From Synchiropus splendidus (Eukaryota > Chordata > Actinopteri > Syngnathiformes > Callionymidae), in assembly GCF_027744825.2 (NCBI RefSeq), contig NC_071347.1:16851001-16915000 (forward strand): a DNA stretch of 64,000 bases, written 5' to 3'. The notes beneath the pieces were generated by a model. It was given only the letters and a program-made list of their open reading frames with translations. It made no database searches and was not told where the DNA came from. This document shows positions 23,990 through 36,254 of the stretch, one piece after another. The position numbers were made by a program, and so were the translations under genes. The first letter of the stretch is position 1. The number at the start of each line of letters is the position of its first letter.

Positions 23990-25690
23990 CACTATATCTG
24001 AAATGTGTTCTTGTATATACTGCATAGTTTATTGTCATTTTTTTTTCCTGTTGGGGGAAAATCTTCAGGGATATTCAGTAATTGACTGCAGGAGGTGAAA
24101 GAGATGAATGAAAAAGAAATCTTTTTTGAAGGCTTTCATTTTTGTCCTGGGTAAAGTCATTTCACATTGTTCTACTTAAAAATGTAATTTGTTTCTCCAA
24201 AGTCTTTCCGTGGAGCGGCTCCATTAGACAACGTGACGGACAGGAGATAAAGGAAATTGGTCCAGATGGATGAGGATCCTCCTCCGTTATGCGCTGTATG
24301 TAGATGTGCATGCTGCTGTCAGCTGTCAGATTTCAACATAAACGTCTCTACACTTCAGCCAACACTAGAATAAACATGAGCCTCTACATTGAAGAGACCT
24401 GGACAAAAAAAAAAAAAAGTAAAATAAGATGCAAAAGAAACAGTATTTATGAGACTCAGGAGGCCTCTTCATCGAGGAGAGGGATCAGACTTGTCTCTTA
24501 AATACATGCAGCAGATCAGCAGCAACAAGAGCCCCGTGATATCACCGTGGAGACGTCTCCTGTTTCGCCTTGTTTCCACAAACCAATCCGCAGCTTGCAA
24601 ATGTCTTCTTCCTTGTCAATAGCGAATTAACAAGGAATTATTTTGGCAAATATGAAGAGTTTTCAGTCGTGTTTACGGTACGAACTGAATCTTAACGTCG
24701 CATTCACATCCAAGTATTTGCTGTCGTGCGGAGTTTTGGATTATTGTTGACCGTTGACTGTCAAAACAAGCAGCTTGAACGGTCTTTATAGGACTTATTT
24801 CATGAAAACATTTTGACGTCATTATTCCTCCGATGCCAGGCGAGTAATGGAGGGTGAGTCAGAACTAAGGGAATGTTTTTTTTCTCAAACTTACCTCAAG
24901 CTCAGAGTGTAACCAGATACTCCTGCTTTTTATTTCCTTCTGTATTTACGTAGTGGCTGCAATTTGCTTTAATTTAATATATCAATTAAACGGGGCAGTC
25001 GGCAACACATGTGGTTCGCGGGTGTCCTCCAAATAACTGCCAAAATGTGCTTTATGTGTTCACTACAGAGTCGAATTTCATATACATCATGAAAAAAGTA
25101 CATCCAGCTGCATTGTAAAAGACAGAAAGCCAAGCCCGGCTGATCATAAACAGTAGTTTTGCTTTTTTATTTCCAATGAAAGACAGTGTAAAGAGGCAAA
25201 TCAGGCCTTTTTTGGAGATATACACCATGTATCCTGGCTGGAAAGTGAAACTTTTAACCTTGAATTGAGCAATGCTGAGAGTTTGCCGATAATGCGATGC
25301 AAGATTCATCATAAAATATGTAGTTTAGGACCATCTTGGCTTGTGAACGTCTTTGCCTGAAGACTTTTCCTACCCTCGCCTCAATGCTTTGAACTTTTGT
25401 TCCTATCTGAAATAACAAGACGTGAGAATCCAACATGGGTGGGTGGCATAAAGTTGAAACCCGAAATGCACATTAACCGCTGAAGATTCAAAATCATTTT
25501 CATCTTCATGGTATTTGCGAACTGGCTAGTTTCACTGTCTCACAGGCTTCACCCAGCATCTTCACCCGGTCATTTGCTCTTGGCTTTGACATGCACACTA
25601 TGCACCAAAGCTGTTATAAAATGCTTATATCTTGAGGCGTCCAGGAAAGAGGGCCATTCTAGTTCAGCTGTAATTTCTGCTTTTTGCTGG
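23990..25690. other. No gene recognised
   Basis: It contains a 14-base A-run near 24405-24418 and no supported gene. The minus-strand frames at 25052-25436 have no domain. Confidence 0.5.
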
Positions 25691-25769
25691 AGGCTATGGT
25701 TCTCCGTTGGGAATGGAAGGAGGTAGATGGACCCATGCTCATGATGCGTGAAAGCTAGATCCTAGGATG

Positions 25770-26000
25770 GACAGATAGATCAGTAACCAGCTGAACATGA
25801 TCTCTAGTCAGGATGCTAGTCGAGACACCTCCCTGGTGAAACGCTTCAACCATGTTCTGCTGGGAGGAGGCCCTGGGGCTTCTGCTTTTGTCTTGGATGC
25901 CTCAATATTCCACCACACGTTCCTAACTACTGGGAAGTCTGGGCCTTTTTCCCTCCGCTACCTCACCTAAAGCTCAGTGCAAGAAAATGAATGAATGGAA
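25770..26000 (+). pseudogene. Degraded LINE 3' end
   Basis: Words GACACCTCCCTGGTGA, TGGGAGGAGGCCCTGGGG and GGGAAGTCTGGGCCTTT occur in the order and spacing of the better-preserved LINE 3' end at 41.79-42.16 kb (CCTCCCTGGGGAG, GAGACCCCGGGG, GGGAAGTTTGGGCTT). The copy ends with AATGAATGAATGG, like the ATGG-type tail common to such elements. Frames are broken throughout. It is an old 5'-truncated insertion of the same LINE group. Confidence 0.6.
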
Positions 26001-27300
26001 TAGGAAAGTAGCAGACATTAAAAGGAAAAGAAAAATACATTTCCTCAGTGACAATGTTTTAAACAATCATCATCATTTAATGCACATATGGGGCTGGAGG
26101 AAGTATCTGGCCAAGGCCTGTCGAAACCTTGCCAGCAGTAATTGGGAAGAGATCTATAGTACTATAGGGCCTCCTGTTTTTTTTTAGGTTCTTTCTGCTA
26201 GTTCCTAGCAAAGGGGTGGAAACTGACATGGAGACTAACAGTCTTTTCAAGATACACTTCTGAAAGTGCTGATGCCCGTCTGCGAAGATAATCATTACTG
26301 CAGCTGGATTATCTGTGTGCTTCTACTTTGTGGTGAAGAATGTATGATTTGCCGAGTGGTTTCTAGGAAGGGATGCGTCTTGGACTATTAATTGCAGGGT
26401 CTACGTTTGTGGGTGCGAGTGTGAGTTTCGTCGCAGAGGGATTCTTTGATCTTGACACCGGCAGACTTGATTGAGTGCTCCGAACGACAGGCCTCTTCTT
26501 CTCTCCCTCTCCTTGCTGCAGTTTTTCAACACCATAACATAAAACCCTCTCCACCTCAAACCCTGAGTAGTATTCCAGTGCGGGACGACAACCTTGTGAA
26601 GCTATTAAAAGCATAAATTACTCTTTGAATTGTTCCATTTTATCACCCTGGGTACATAAAGCAAAACAGCCGAGGCACTCGTGGTGTTTATATCGGCTGT
26701 TAGACTCTGGCAGAATTCTGATGACTGTCCTGAGGGAAGGAGACGGGGAAGGACGGAAAACGTTGTGGTGTTGTGGACCTTGCCAGTTGACTGGACTGAT
26801 GGAACGTTAAGTTTGACCATAACAGCAGTATTTTTTTTTGTTCATCTCTCTAAACAAACAACTGCACCCATGACTTGCAGGGATGTGGGCAGGAGGGAAA
26901 GGAAAACAAGGGTCCTCTTGTGATGCAGTAAAAGGGGTTATGTTTCGGGTATGGGGAGATTTTTCCAAAAGCTTTTACACCAGCACCACAGCTGATTGCT
27001 ACCATATTGGTGATGGTTAGAGGGAGAGGACAATCTTCCCCAGAGTTTGATGACCACAGTGGCTTGATCCATGTGACTGGCTTCCATAATTTGATGCGAA
27101 AGACCAGGATATGGTTATTTTTAAGCTAAAGAAGTTCATCATTTAACATGAAAACTATTGCCACAGATACCATTACATGTGAAGTATAAAGACGCCTATC
27201 ATGTGCTTGAATGTCAAGGGTCAAACTTGACATTCACAGTTTTACCAAAATAAATGAGGTCATGCTCTCAGTTTACTGGCCTATCCATGTTCCTACCCTG
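26001..27300. other. No gene recognised
   Basis: Overlapping frames on both strands at 26363-26923 lack any domain. I see nothing else. Confidence 0.5.
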
Positions 27301-27307
27301 GTCATTG

Positions 27308-27690
27308 GAAGACTTAGACTTAGACTTTCTTTATTGTCATTGCACTATATGTCCAAAAATGAATAAATATCAGATAAATACTTGCACATTTATATACTAA
27401 ATATAAACAAATAAACAGTATTGCAGCTATTGTCCAACGTTCAGCAACCTGACAGCACCAGGAACGAAAGTGTTCCTGAATCTGGCGGTTCTACATCGGA
27501 TGCTGCGGAACCGTCTGCCGGATGGCAGAAGGGAGAACAATGCATACTGGGGATGAGTACAAGTCCGAGATGATCCTTTGTGCTCTGGATAAGCAGCGAC
27601 CATCTGCTATATCCTGGATGGCAGGAGGGCAAGAAGTTAAGTTATGTTTTTCTTTTGAGGTTCTCTGCACAAAGTCAGTCATTTGGGAGA
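27308..27690 (-). pseudogene. L2/CR1-like LINE, ORF2 C-terminus and 3' tail
   Basis: On the minus strand, two frames split by a shift cover the typical C-terminal end of a fish non-LTR ORF2: GRCLSRAQRIISD in one frame, then LPSGRRFRSIRCRTARFRNT and FVPGAVRLLN in another. The LPSGRR...RF.N.F.P.AVRLLN arrangement is a strong family signature. After this comes a short 3' tail ending in ACAATAAAG and a (TCTAAG)n repeat at 27308-27345. The copy is 5'-truncated and frameshifted. It anchors the identity of the coding-free tails at 10.49 and 11.65 kb. Confidence 0.8.
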
Positions 27691-27724
27691 GGCTTGGAGT
27701 TGAACCGCAGTTTTTCGCTTGAGG

Positions 27725-30700
27725 TTCTTCTTCATTGTCTAACTGAGAGGAGGCCTTGGGGCAGACCCAGGATGCTCTGGATGGATTCCATTACTTGTTT
27801 GTGCTTACAGTAGTACAACTTGCCTGGACGACCTGCATGTTTGTTGGGATGAGAGACGGGATTCTGAGACTGAAGACCCTACTAGCCAACCTTGGAAAAG
27901 CCAAAGTGCAGTATGTGGATGGATGGAGAGATGACGGACTGTTACCCTGTGGGAACTAGTGGAAACGCTTCCATCCATCCTGTGGTTTCGTATACTCTTT
28001 ATATAAGGTGTCTGTACGTACACGAATTATTGACCTATTTAAGTTAAATATCCAGCCGTATGTAATCATTTGAAGGTACTCTATTTCAAATATAGTTTTT
28101 AAAGTTCGTGACTGACACATTTACGGTATGGAAACTCTCCAAGTAATATTTCCAGCTTTTTGTTGGTGCCATTCTTCATCCTACCAATTGCTATAGATAC
28201 AATTCCACGAGTAAACGTCCTGTACGACGGTTATTTCATTTTCCGCCCAGCTCATCTTTCTTACCTCTCATCCCGACTCCAGCTAATCCTCCAGTAGGCT
28301 CACCATAAAAAACTTTGCTAATGAATTCACCTCATTTTCCAGCCACAATGTTTGTCTGTCTCTTGTACGCGCAGTTTTATGTTCAGTCTGCAGGGATTCT
28401 ATCCAGAAATTGAAATGGATAAAGCAGCTTATTCAAGTCCAGATTCATGATGTACCTAATCTCTGAAGTGTGTAGCAAACCAGAGCAGACATCAACATTT
28501 GCCCTCATTGTTCTCTCCTGTTTCCTCTTTGAGCATTGGGCCTATTTGTCTTGCGGCACATTCCCCCGTCAAGTGAACGGCCATATTATGTCATGAAATC
28601 ACAGCGAGCGGCTTGTTTTAGAAAAGGATGTCTGTATTTGCTATTCTACGCTGACAGAAGCCTTCGGTCCTGCGGACGACTTTATAGGGAAATTTAAACT
28701 GAGCTATCGCGCATTTAACTTCCAATTCTGAAATATTAGCGCAGCTGAGACATCGCTCTTTGAATGAGATGTGTTTTTACTACTGCAAGTCTGGAGCGAT
28801 GCATAAATCAATGCCACTTTCCTGCGACATTTACGAGAATGTTTACGACACGAACAATTAAGTGCATTGTTAGCACCCAGTTAACACTTAAAAGATCCAA
28901 GTCGCTGATTCTCGTTGGCTTCAGAGTTATTTTAAATCTGAGGGAACAGTTTTTCTTAGAGAAAAAAAAAAAAAGGACTGAGCTCAGAATTTGGATTAAA
29001 CATTAACATTGAGGGCGAGACTTGGAGGTGACATTTGATACAGCTGCTGCCACTTTAAAATATGGCTGGGTCACTTTTAAAGTGAAAGAGACTGCAATAC
29101 ATTGGGAATTGATTCACTTCTTTCTGAACTTAGCGCTGAATGGCAGGGAAATAAAGGTGAATATAGTCGATGGCCATTTCATTTGACTGTCGTTTATATT
29201 AAGGAAAGAGTGGAGAGGTCTGAGGTGATCTTGCCTCTTTAAAGAAAAGGTCATTTTCTTGGTCATTTTTCCTGGCATTGTCCAGCGAAGAGAACACATG
29301 GCAGATCAGCTGGACAAATGACATCATCATTTGGTTCTCCTTGTCAGAAGTAGATGGGATGAGGAAAGTTTGGGGATTCCTGCGGACACTGCCTCATTTT
29401 GCAAAGGATAAGCGGTTGAAAAAAAAATCAATGAAAAGGACAAGAAAAAAGAGGTTTTGGGATTCTTATTAGCAGGACCTTCTGAGGCCTCAATTCCCCT
29501 CACATCCATATATGAATAACAATAGTGGCGATGAGTAGTGTGTAGAAAGCGGCGGTCAGCTAAGTGGCCATTTTCTATTCATGCTATTTGCCAGAACTTG
29601 ATGTAACGCAGACGACTTTTATTTTTTGAGGCGCACACTCTCGACTTTAAACAGCAGACCTGCCACCAATTTGGTCATAACTGGAGCGTACGCAAACACA
29701 TGCTTTGGTGTTATTTTTTTTTCTCGCAGTTGTGAATGCAGAGTTTCTCCTAATGTATCTGGGACTGCGTCCAGCTCACGCTGAGACGCCAGAGCAGTAA
29801 AAACAGTGCGATCTTTGAGGTTCCTCATCGCCGCGGAGGATAGTGAGTCACAGCTGCTGCCGGAGAACAAGAGTCAAGTGTGGAATTCATCTATGTTCTT
29901 GGGCTCGGGTTCAACGAAATTAATAAAAATGAAGAAATCCCGTGGTTGAGAAGGTTCCACTGAGACCATGAGTGAAGGAAATTATGATGAAAGCAAGGTC
30001 AAGAACTGGCTGCAGACGCGGATACTTTAATAAATGGACAAGTCCGGTGGAAGCTTCAGAGTGCATTGCTGTAAAGGATATTTTCCCTGCAGAAGACAGA
30101 CGTGAGGATGATATAAAGAGCTTTGAGGTTCTGGCGGCCCCTTTCTTTTATCATGTATTTAACAGGCTTTAGGTGCTACATCCGTCATTTCAACCGACCA
30201 AGAGCCTTTTGAAGCTGTGCGACTCTAATATTAACAGACTCGGTGATATGTGTCACAAGAGCACACTTTGGCTATTGTTGCAGAGGACGGAGCCATGGCC
30301 CGCTACTACAAATAACAAACAGGTTTTCTGAAAAACCTTCAAATCTGGAGTTGGTCTTGTCATTGCGTCTCCTTCCTGCAGTAAAACTGATCCGATTTAC
30401 TTTATACGGACTCTGGAGATGCATTTAATCTTCCCCCCATCTTTTTTTCGGAGGACCTCATTCAATAAGGTGAAGGGGTCAGTCACTATGGCGTCTTGAA
30501 ATTCTTTGTAACTGAAACAGACCTCAGCATTTATACCCGACAGCTGAGGATGAACACATTGACACAACTGCATTTAAATCATATGACAGTGTTGGTTATC
30601 CAACTTTAACTGGAACACCAGACTGAGAATAATCTTATACAGAATTTCAAAACAAGTGCATGTATCTCAGTTATGGTGAGCACAGGATTGAGAAATGTAG

Positions 30701-31735
30701 TACACTGTGTGCAAAAACAGCTAATGTGGCTTGAATACAGCTTCCGCATCGCTTTGCTTTGCTCTCAGTCAGCGTGTCATTTCTGTTTATACGTATCATC
30801 GTGTTGTGTCTTTGTGCTGTCGAGCCACAAACAATACGTTTTATGACAGCAGTTGCCGTCAGTTGAATGTCAGTGACACCTTGTTATGTGTGAGTGTATG
30901 TGTGTCAGTCTTTGAGTTTTTAACCACTTTTTTAGAAGCTGATCTTCGATACTTGGGCATTGTGACGTTCATAACCGTCAAAAGTGTGGAACTGTCAACG
31001 GTGGGACACTCAATTTTTTGTTTTCTCATGATGCTGTAATGCAAGAAGACTTGAAGATTCATCAAGTTCAGTTGACTTCAGCTTGTTCGTGCGCTATCCC
31101 AGCGTGATCATCACGCCAAACTCCATCTCTCCCACTATTTACAGAGAGTTTCAGACGCATCTTAAACGTGTTTCCTAGGCGTTGTGACCTTCTCGGTCAC
31201 ATCTGAATGAATTTGTCACACTCCTTTTCACATCGCCTCTGCAAACTTTTGTGGGTTTGAGTTTATGGAAGCCTGATGCTCCACTGTTATATGTTTCCAA
31301 GCAAGGGTTTTGGGAAAACACATTTCCCAAATTTGCTTTACCTTCTACTGAGTCTTGTCCAAACATCTGACTCTTCCTCTTTTGTTCATTACTTTAATGA
31401 CTTTTTAAACTTTTTATACTATGACTTGCATTCACTGGCAGCAACCTTGTTCCCTCTAAGTTTCACTTATAAAGGCTTGTTGACGGCTGATCCATCACAA
31501 TAGCAAAAGTAAATATCTCAGAGAATGAATAATCAAATGTTTGGCAGGGGAAAATAACATTACACCAGGAAAGGAGGCTGAGGCTATACATCTAATAATA
31601 AAGAGCAGATGCTTGTTAGAAGCTGAGCGAAAACGTTGTGAAACATCATGAATTATTTTCTGAAACTACTTGTGAAAATGAGACCTATTCTGGCTTTGAA
31701 ATTTCACTTATAATAAATAAATAAATGGAACTAAA
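27725..31735. other. No gene recognised
   Basis: This is the start of the longest stretch free of recognised repeats in the window. Frames are all short (up to about 102 codons) and lack domains. An A-run occurs at 28962-28973. I see no regulatory element I could name. Confidence 0.5.
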
Positions 31736-31736
31736 C

Positions 31737-32354
31737 AAGGGCTTCTTAACCTTTTTGGTCTTGGGGCCCAAACCAAAACCTTGTAAAATGACATGAAACC
31801 ACATGATCATCACAAAACTATTTATTTGTCATCGAAAAGTCCAACCAGCAGCAGAACCAAGTGCAAATCATGTTCATCAAATCATCAAAAAAAAGAACAA
31901 TTGCTGAGAAAACTGGAAAAACTGAATACAATTCTGAATAAAATAAATATAGTAAAACCATGTCTAACTATTATAACAAAAAATATATATATTTTATTTA
32001 AACTCCAAAGAAGATATGAGTGTAAATGAAGGTATCACCATAAAATATTCTAATTAATTTTCAAAACTGCTTCAACAAGTGCTTTCATGAGCAGTTTTTA
32101 CTGTTGGTGGGGAGCAGCATCACTTTCTTTATCATTTTTTTTTCTTTTCAAGATCTTCTCCATAGTTGTTTACTATCACAGATTTGCAGTTGTCAACTCA
32201 ATTCAGTGACACACTACTTACACCATACGTGGCAAATGTATTAAAACTGAGCGACTCGCGGCCCCAAAGTGCAAAACAAAGAAACATTTTGCGGCTCTCA
32301 AGGAGGCGCTCGCAGCCCAACCATGGCCCCCGGCCCTATGGCTAAGAATCACTG
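31737..32354. mobile_element. hAT-like (Charlie/Tip100-type) non-autonomous DNA transposon
   Basis: The left end AAGGGCTTCTTAACC and the right end (as reverse complement) CAGTGATTCTTAGCC both approximate the CAGTGGTTCTTAACC terminus known for hAT elements. The 8-bp flanks AACTAAAC and CTCTAGAC agree at five of eight positions, as expected of an old 8-bp target duplication, and CTCTAGAC resembles the hAT target preference. The 618-bp interior is A/T-rich and has no transposase. The right end (about 32200-32354) recurs inverted at 63674-63815. Confidence 0.7.
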
Positions 32355-34615
32355 CTCTAGACTTCTGAAAACAAGAATGATGATGGCACGTACCGTGACA
32401 AATTGTCACAAGTACAATATTGAGAAATAATACACATCAGAAAAAGAACTAGTTGTGTCAATAAATTTGACATGAACTTTTAAGTCTACGTGGCACATTG
32501 CTATATTGAGTTTGCTGCGATGAAAATGTTTGCCTAAAACTAAAAGCAAACAATTTCTAAAAAGAAAAAAAACCCACCAGACTGATTCTTTCAGGCTCCG
32601 ACTCTTACTTCTCATGCATAGTGCTCTGAAGCTCACAGCAGGGTCATTTATTTAAAACATACCATGCACTCCTTGATGAATATGGCTTCACAGATGTGAG
32701 TGTATGTGGATATGCATTCTATTAGAGCTGGAGGCAAAACAGCGTTCCTTTGTTCCAAGTCAAGCTCGTGAAGAAGATGTGATTGTATGTGGCTGTATCT
32801 GGGTCCTGGCTGCGGGACGGTCTCGGCGAAGACATGATTGATCACTAGTGCACTGCAGGGAAGAGTCTTAAATTAAAACAAAATAGACTTTGAGAATGTA
32901 TGACTTCATGTGACCTTCCAAGCTCAATATGATATGAATAAAAAAGTGCCAAAACTGTCTTCCCTTCTGCTCAGACCGTGTTTTACAGTCAGGACTTCCC
33001 CTGGTTGCTCTCCACTGTCGCCATGGCGATTGAAAATCCAGCGCTATATCTTCCCTCGCCGAGCTGATGTGGGACCATTTTAATGTTGTCCAGCTTTATC
33101 TACTTAGACACTAACAGGGTATCAGCCTGCTGTCAAATCTATTGTGAGTTTAAATGCTACAGTTAGAAGTCATAGTTGTCGGTTTGACTCAACAACTGTA
33201 GTTTTGATTCGGTGACGCCCATTTCCATAATGTTTCTCTTAAAAAGGTCTTCATTATTTTCACAAAACACTGAAGAGCACTTCACACCTGGACCCATACT
33301 TTTTTTTTTCACGTGAAGCTTGAGACGTGGGGGGCAGAGGAAGGTGGGGGAACCCCAAGCCTTCTGTTCTTGAATTTCCCAGGACGCTTCAGGTGGGCTC
33401 ATAGCGTTTTATGGTATAAACCATGGCCCCGCCTCCTGATACCCGAGGTGATGCTCCATGTGGAGCGGCCATGCCTCCATGTTCCTGAACAAATGTGTTT
33501 TCATTTTGAAGTTCCAAAGCAGTCAATCTGCACTACCTTGACTTTGGTCAAGGAAGGTATGAGCTTGTTATGGTACACCAGAGCTGTGCCAGTGGTCCGC
33601 ACAATACATTCTGGCCTCCATCTCTGTTATATCTAACAGAACTAAACCTGACATACATTCAGCTGCGACCTTCTGAAGCTGTTCAGTTGTCTCAAAGTTG
33701 AGGTGTGATGTCATTCTATTAATCCAAAAATACTTCACTATGCTTTCTGGTCCTGAGGTAGGTACAATCTGGGATTTGAGGCGTGTATTTCATATTACCA
33801 TTTTAAACTTCTCAAAGGCTAGAAAGTTCCATCCATAACACTGAACTTCCTCACATGCATGTGTCCAGACTTATGTGTTTTTTTGCGTATTCTAAGGTCA
33901 CAAAATCAGCTGTGTAGTAGCCTTTCAAATGGATCGTGTGGCCCCTGACCATTTCACATTGAGAAAAAAATGCAAAAAAAAAATCATGCTTTGAGTGTAA
34001 GCCATAGGATGACACACCGAAAAGGTTTCGCGCTTCAAACACCATGACATTTCAGGTGTTATTGTAGACACAGTATTAGTTTTCTTTATTCAGATCTTTC
34101 AAGACGTTACAAAAGTTAAAAAATCCACATGCATTTTCCCCCATTTGATCTGTTACATTTACACACTTCCCAACTACGGAACATTACATAAGTGCTGGAT
34201 ATTGATGTAATGTCATTTATCTTGGAAAATGGGACAAAATAACTCAACAGCACTTAAAAATTAAATAAACCCAGAGAACCTGTATTCAATTGTTGTCATA
34301 AAAGGCTCAGTCCTGGTTCTTTCATTGAAAAAAATCATGTCATTTCATTGTTCCACGTTGGACTGGGTGTGTGGTGAATCCTGAGCCATGTTTCTTGTCT
34401 TGAAAAATACTGAAGATGATTCCTGGTTGTGATATCCTTTGGTGAAAAAATGCTCAGAATGTTGTGTGCTGCAGCCCAGTGAACCAAAGCAAACACTGCT
34501 GCGCTGCTATCACAGTGCTTTATTATGGTTTGCCTTGGGCACATTCTCGGATCAACAGGTTGGGAAATAATGTCAGACACACCTTTGTTAGAAATAACTC
34601 AAGAAGTTGAAGGGG
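32355..34615. other. No gene recognised
   Basis: Short frames only. The plus-strand frame at 33313-33636 (107 codons) has no recognisable domain. I see no repeats. Confidence 0.5.
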
Positions 34616-34619
34616 GAAG

Positions 34620-34800
34620 AATGAAGTATAGAGAAGGTCGGATGTGCTGCCCTGTGTCTTTATACATCTAGACAAAGCCTGTGACAGAGTCCCTGGTCAG
34701 CATCATCTGAGACGTATTTGAGGGTGGTGCGAGACATGACAGTGGCGAGGTGTGCTGTCAGTAGGATTCGACATGAGACTTGGATTATTGTTGTTCAGTA
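34620..34800 (+). pseudogene. Fossil reverse transcriptase palm fragment (RTE-like)
   Basis: One plus-strand frame reads LDKACDRVPG, which matches the motif-A block of RTE-type reverse transcriptases (L.KAYDRVPR, where the first Asp-containing region supplies a catalytic aspartate). A shifted frame then reads TYLRVVRDM and ARCAVS, matching the Y.RVV.DMY...VRCAVG block that follows. Stop codons and shifts break it, and no other part of the element is recognisable around it. It is therefore an internal relic left after deletion or decay. Confidence 0.6.
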
Positions 34801-35348
34801 GGTGTGAGTAAATAAATGTAATATAAATGCAACATATCTTTACCTTTGTGACAATTCCAGCTCAGAAAATATGACAGTGAAAGTTTGTTTTAACCCACTT
34901 GAAGCATGTTAAAACAAAACCATTTTCAATGGGAATCTCAGAACCCTTGTGTGTGCGCACGTTCTTTTCATTTTCAATTCCAGTCTGACAGTTAATTCTG
35001 GTTTTCATGAAAGCATTTTCCAAGTGGCCAGTGGAGCACTTTGTCTAATTTGCTGCTCAACCAGAGAAAGGACTGCATTAAAGCCACTGCGAAAATAGGA
35101 GACCGTAGGTGCGAAAACATTCCTGTTATCGCAATGGAAAACTCTTCCAGCTGTCATCAGATTTGGGGAAATATTGTGAGTCTGTCTGCTGGCAAGTGAG
35201 TGTGTTACTCTGGGACAATCCTGCGATGTTTATTTTCTGAAACAGTAGACCTTTAGCTTCCACATCACACAGACCAAGATCCCCGACCACAGCGTTGACT
35301 TCACTTCTGTTTCCGCAAAGGGATGAGTTGGTGGAACGTGAGGCAAAA

Positions 35349-35390
35349 GTGTGTGTGTGTGTGTGTGCGTGCGCGCGCGTATGTGTGTGA
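35349..35390. repeat. (GT)n/(GC)n microsatellite
   Basis: A GT repeat interrupted by a GCGCGCGC patch (alternating purine-pyrimidine, so Z-DNA-prone). Frames through it on either strand are artefacts. Confidence 0.9.
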
Positions 35391-35650
35391 GTGTGAGACC
35401 GACATAAAAGTCAGCATCTCGGTTTCTCCAGGGTGTGTGAGAAACAGAGGCCAAAGACTCTCAGGATTAGTTTGGGATCCGAAGATGATGAATATAATTA
35501 CAACAACATGCGAATCTAATGTTAAAGCCACCAAAATGACAAGATTGCTGCTGTTTGTTTAGTCTGAAGCGGCTAAATAATCAGCCCTTCTATAGGCCTC
35601 ACGTTCGGTGCTTGCAGGCAAGAGCCCATTCATAACACAGTCGTGAGTTT

Positions 35651-35792
35651 GTTGTATATGTTTGACAGTGTTTCATTTTCCTTGTGTACATGCGATAACT
35701 TTCCATTGTTGGCTTCAAGTCTTCACTGCACGTGCAGATTTTTTGCCTCATGAAACTGTTGTTGTGGATAAAAAAAGTTATTTATGCATTTG
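35651..35792 (+). repeat. Local duplication unit A, copy 1
   Basis: This 142-bp block recurs at 35867-36008, 216 bp downstream, in direct orientation with about two substitutions (GTTTGACAGTG against GTTTGACAGCG, and CTTGTGTACA against CTTGCGTACA). The near identity points to a recent duplication. There is no coding content. Confidence 0.9.
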
Positions 35793-35806
35793 CTATATAT
35801 ATATAT

Positions 35807-35859
35807 ACTGAATATTAGTTTCAGTTCATGTCACCTCACCTTGACTTATAAATGTTACA
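35807..35859 (+). repeat. Local duplication unit B, copy 1
   Basis: ACTGAATATTAGTTTCAGTT through AATGTTACA recurs at 36092-36144 with one difference, and more divergently at 37207-37259. It sits between the two A units, following a short TA run. Confidence 0.85.
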
Positions 35860-35866
35860 CAGTTAT

Positions 35867-36008
35867 GTTGTATATGTTTGACAGCGTTTCATTTTCCTTG
35901 CGTACATGCGATAACTTTCCATTGTTGGCTTCAAGTCTTCACTGCACGTGCAGATTTTTTGCCTCATGAAACTGTTGTTGTGGATAAAAAAAGTTATTTA
36001 TGCATTTG
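35867..36008 (+). repeat. Local duplication unit A, copy 2
   Basis: Direct repeat of 35651-35792. It is followed not by B but by a C unit (36020-36091), so the two A copies differ in what follows them. Confidence 0.9.
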
Positions 36009-36017
36009 AGATGTGCA

Positions 36018-36214
36018 TATTGAATGTGTAAACTGGGTTGTTAGAAGAAACGATAATAGAGCTTTGTTAAAGGAAGGAAACAACATTACAAACTGAATAT
36101 TAGTTTCAGTTCATGTTACCTCACCTTGACTTATAAATGTTACATGTTTGGAAATAGAAAAGTAGATGGGAATTGTTAGGAGCTAGGTGATACCATCTAC
36201 TGCCAGCTCTACTG

Positions 36215-36216
<2 letters not shown>
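36018..36216 (+). repeat. Local duplication units C-B-D, copy 1
   Basis: In order this holds GTGTAAACTG plus AAGGAAGGAAACAACA (C), the B block with GTTTGGAAATAGAAAAGTAG, and CATCTACTGCCAGCTCTACT (D). The same order occurs at 37150-37373, about 1.1 kb away and more diverged, with roughly 46 extra bases between B and D in the distal copy. Confidence 0.85.

Positions 36217-36217
<1 letters not shown>

Positions 36218-36251
<34 letters not shown>
36218..36251. repeat. (TA)n microsatellite
   Basis: About 16 uninterrupted TA units directly after unit D. Confidence 0.95.
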
Positions 36252-36254
<3 letters not shown>

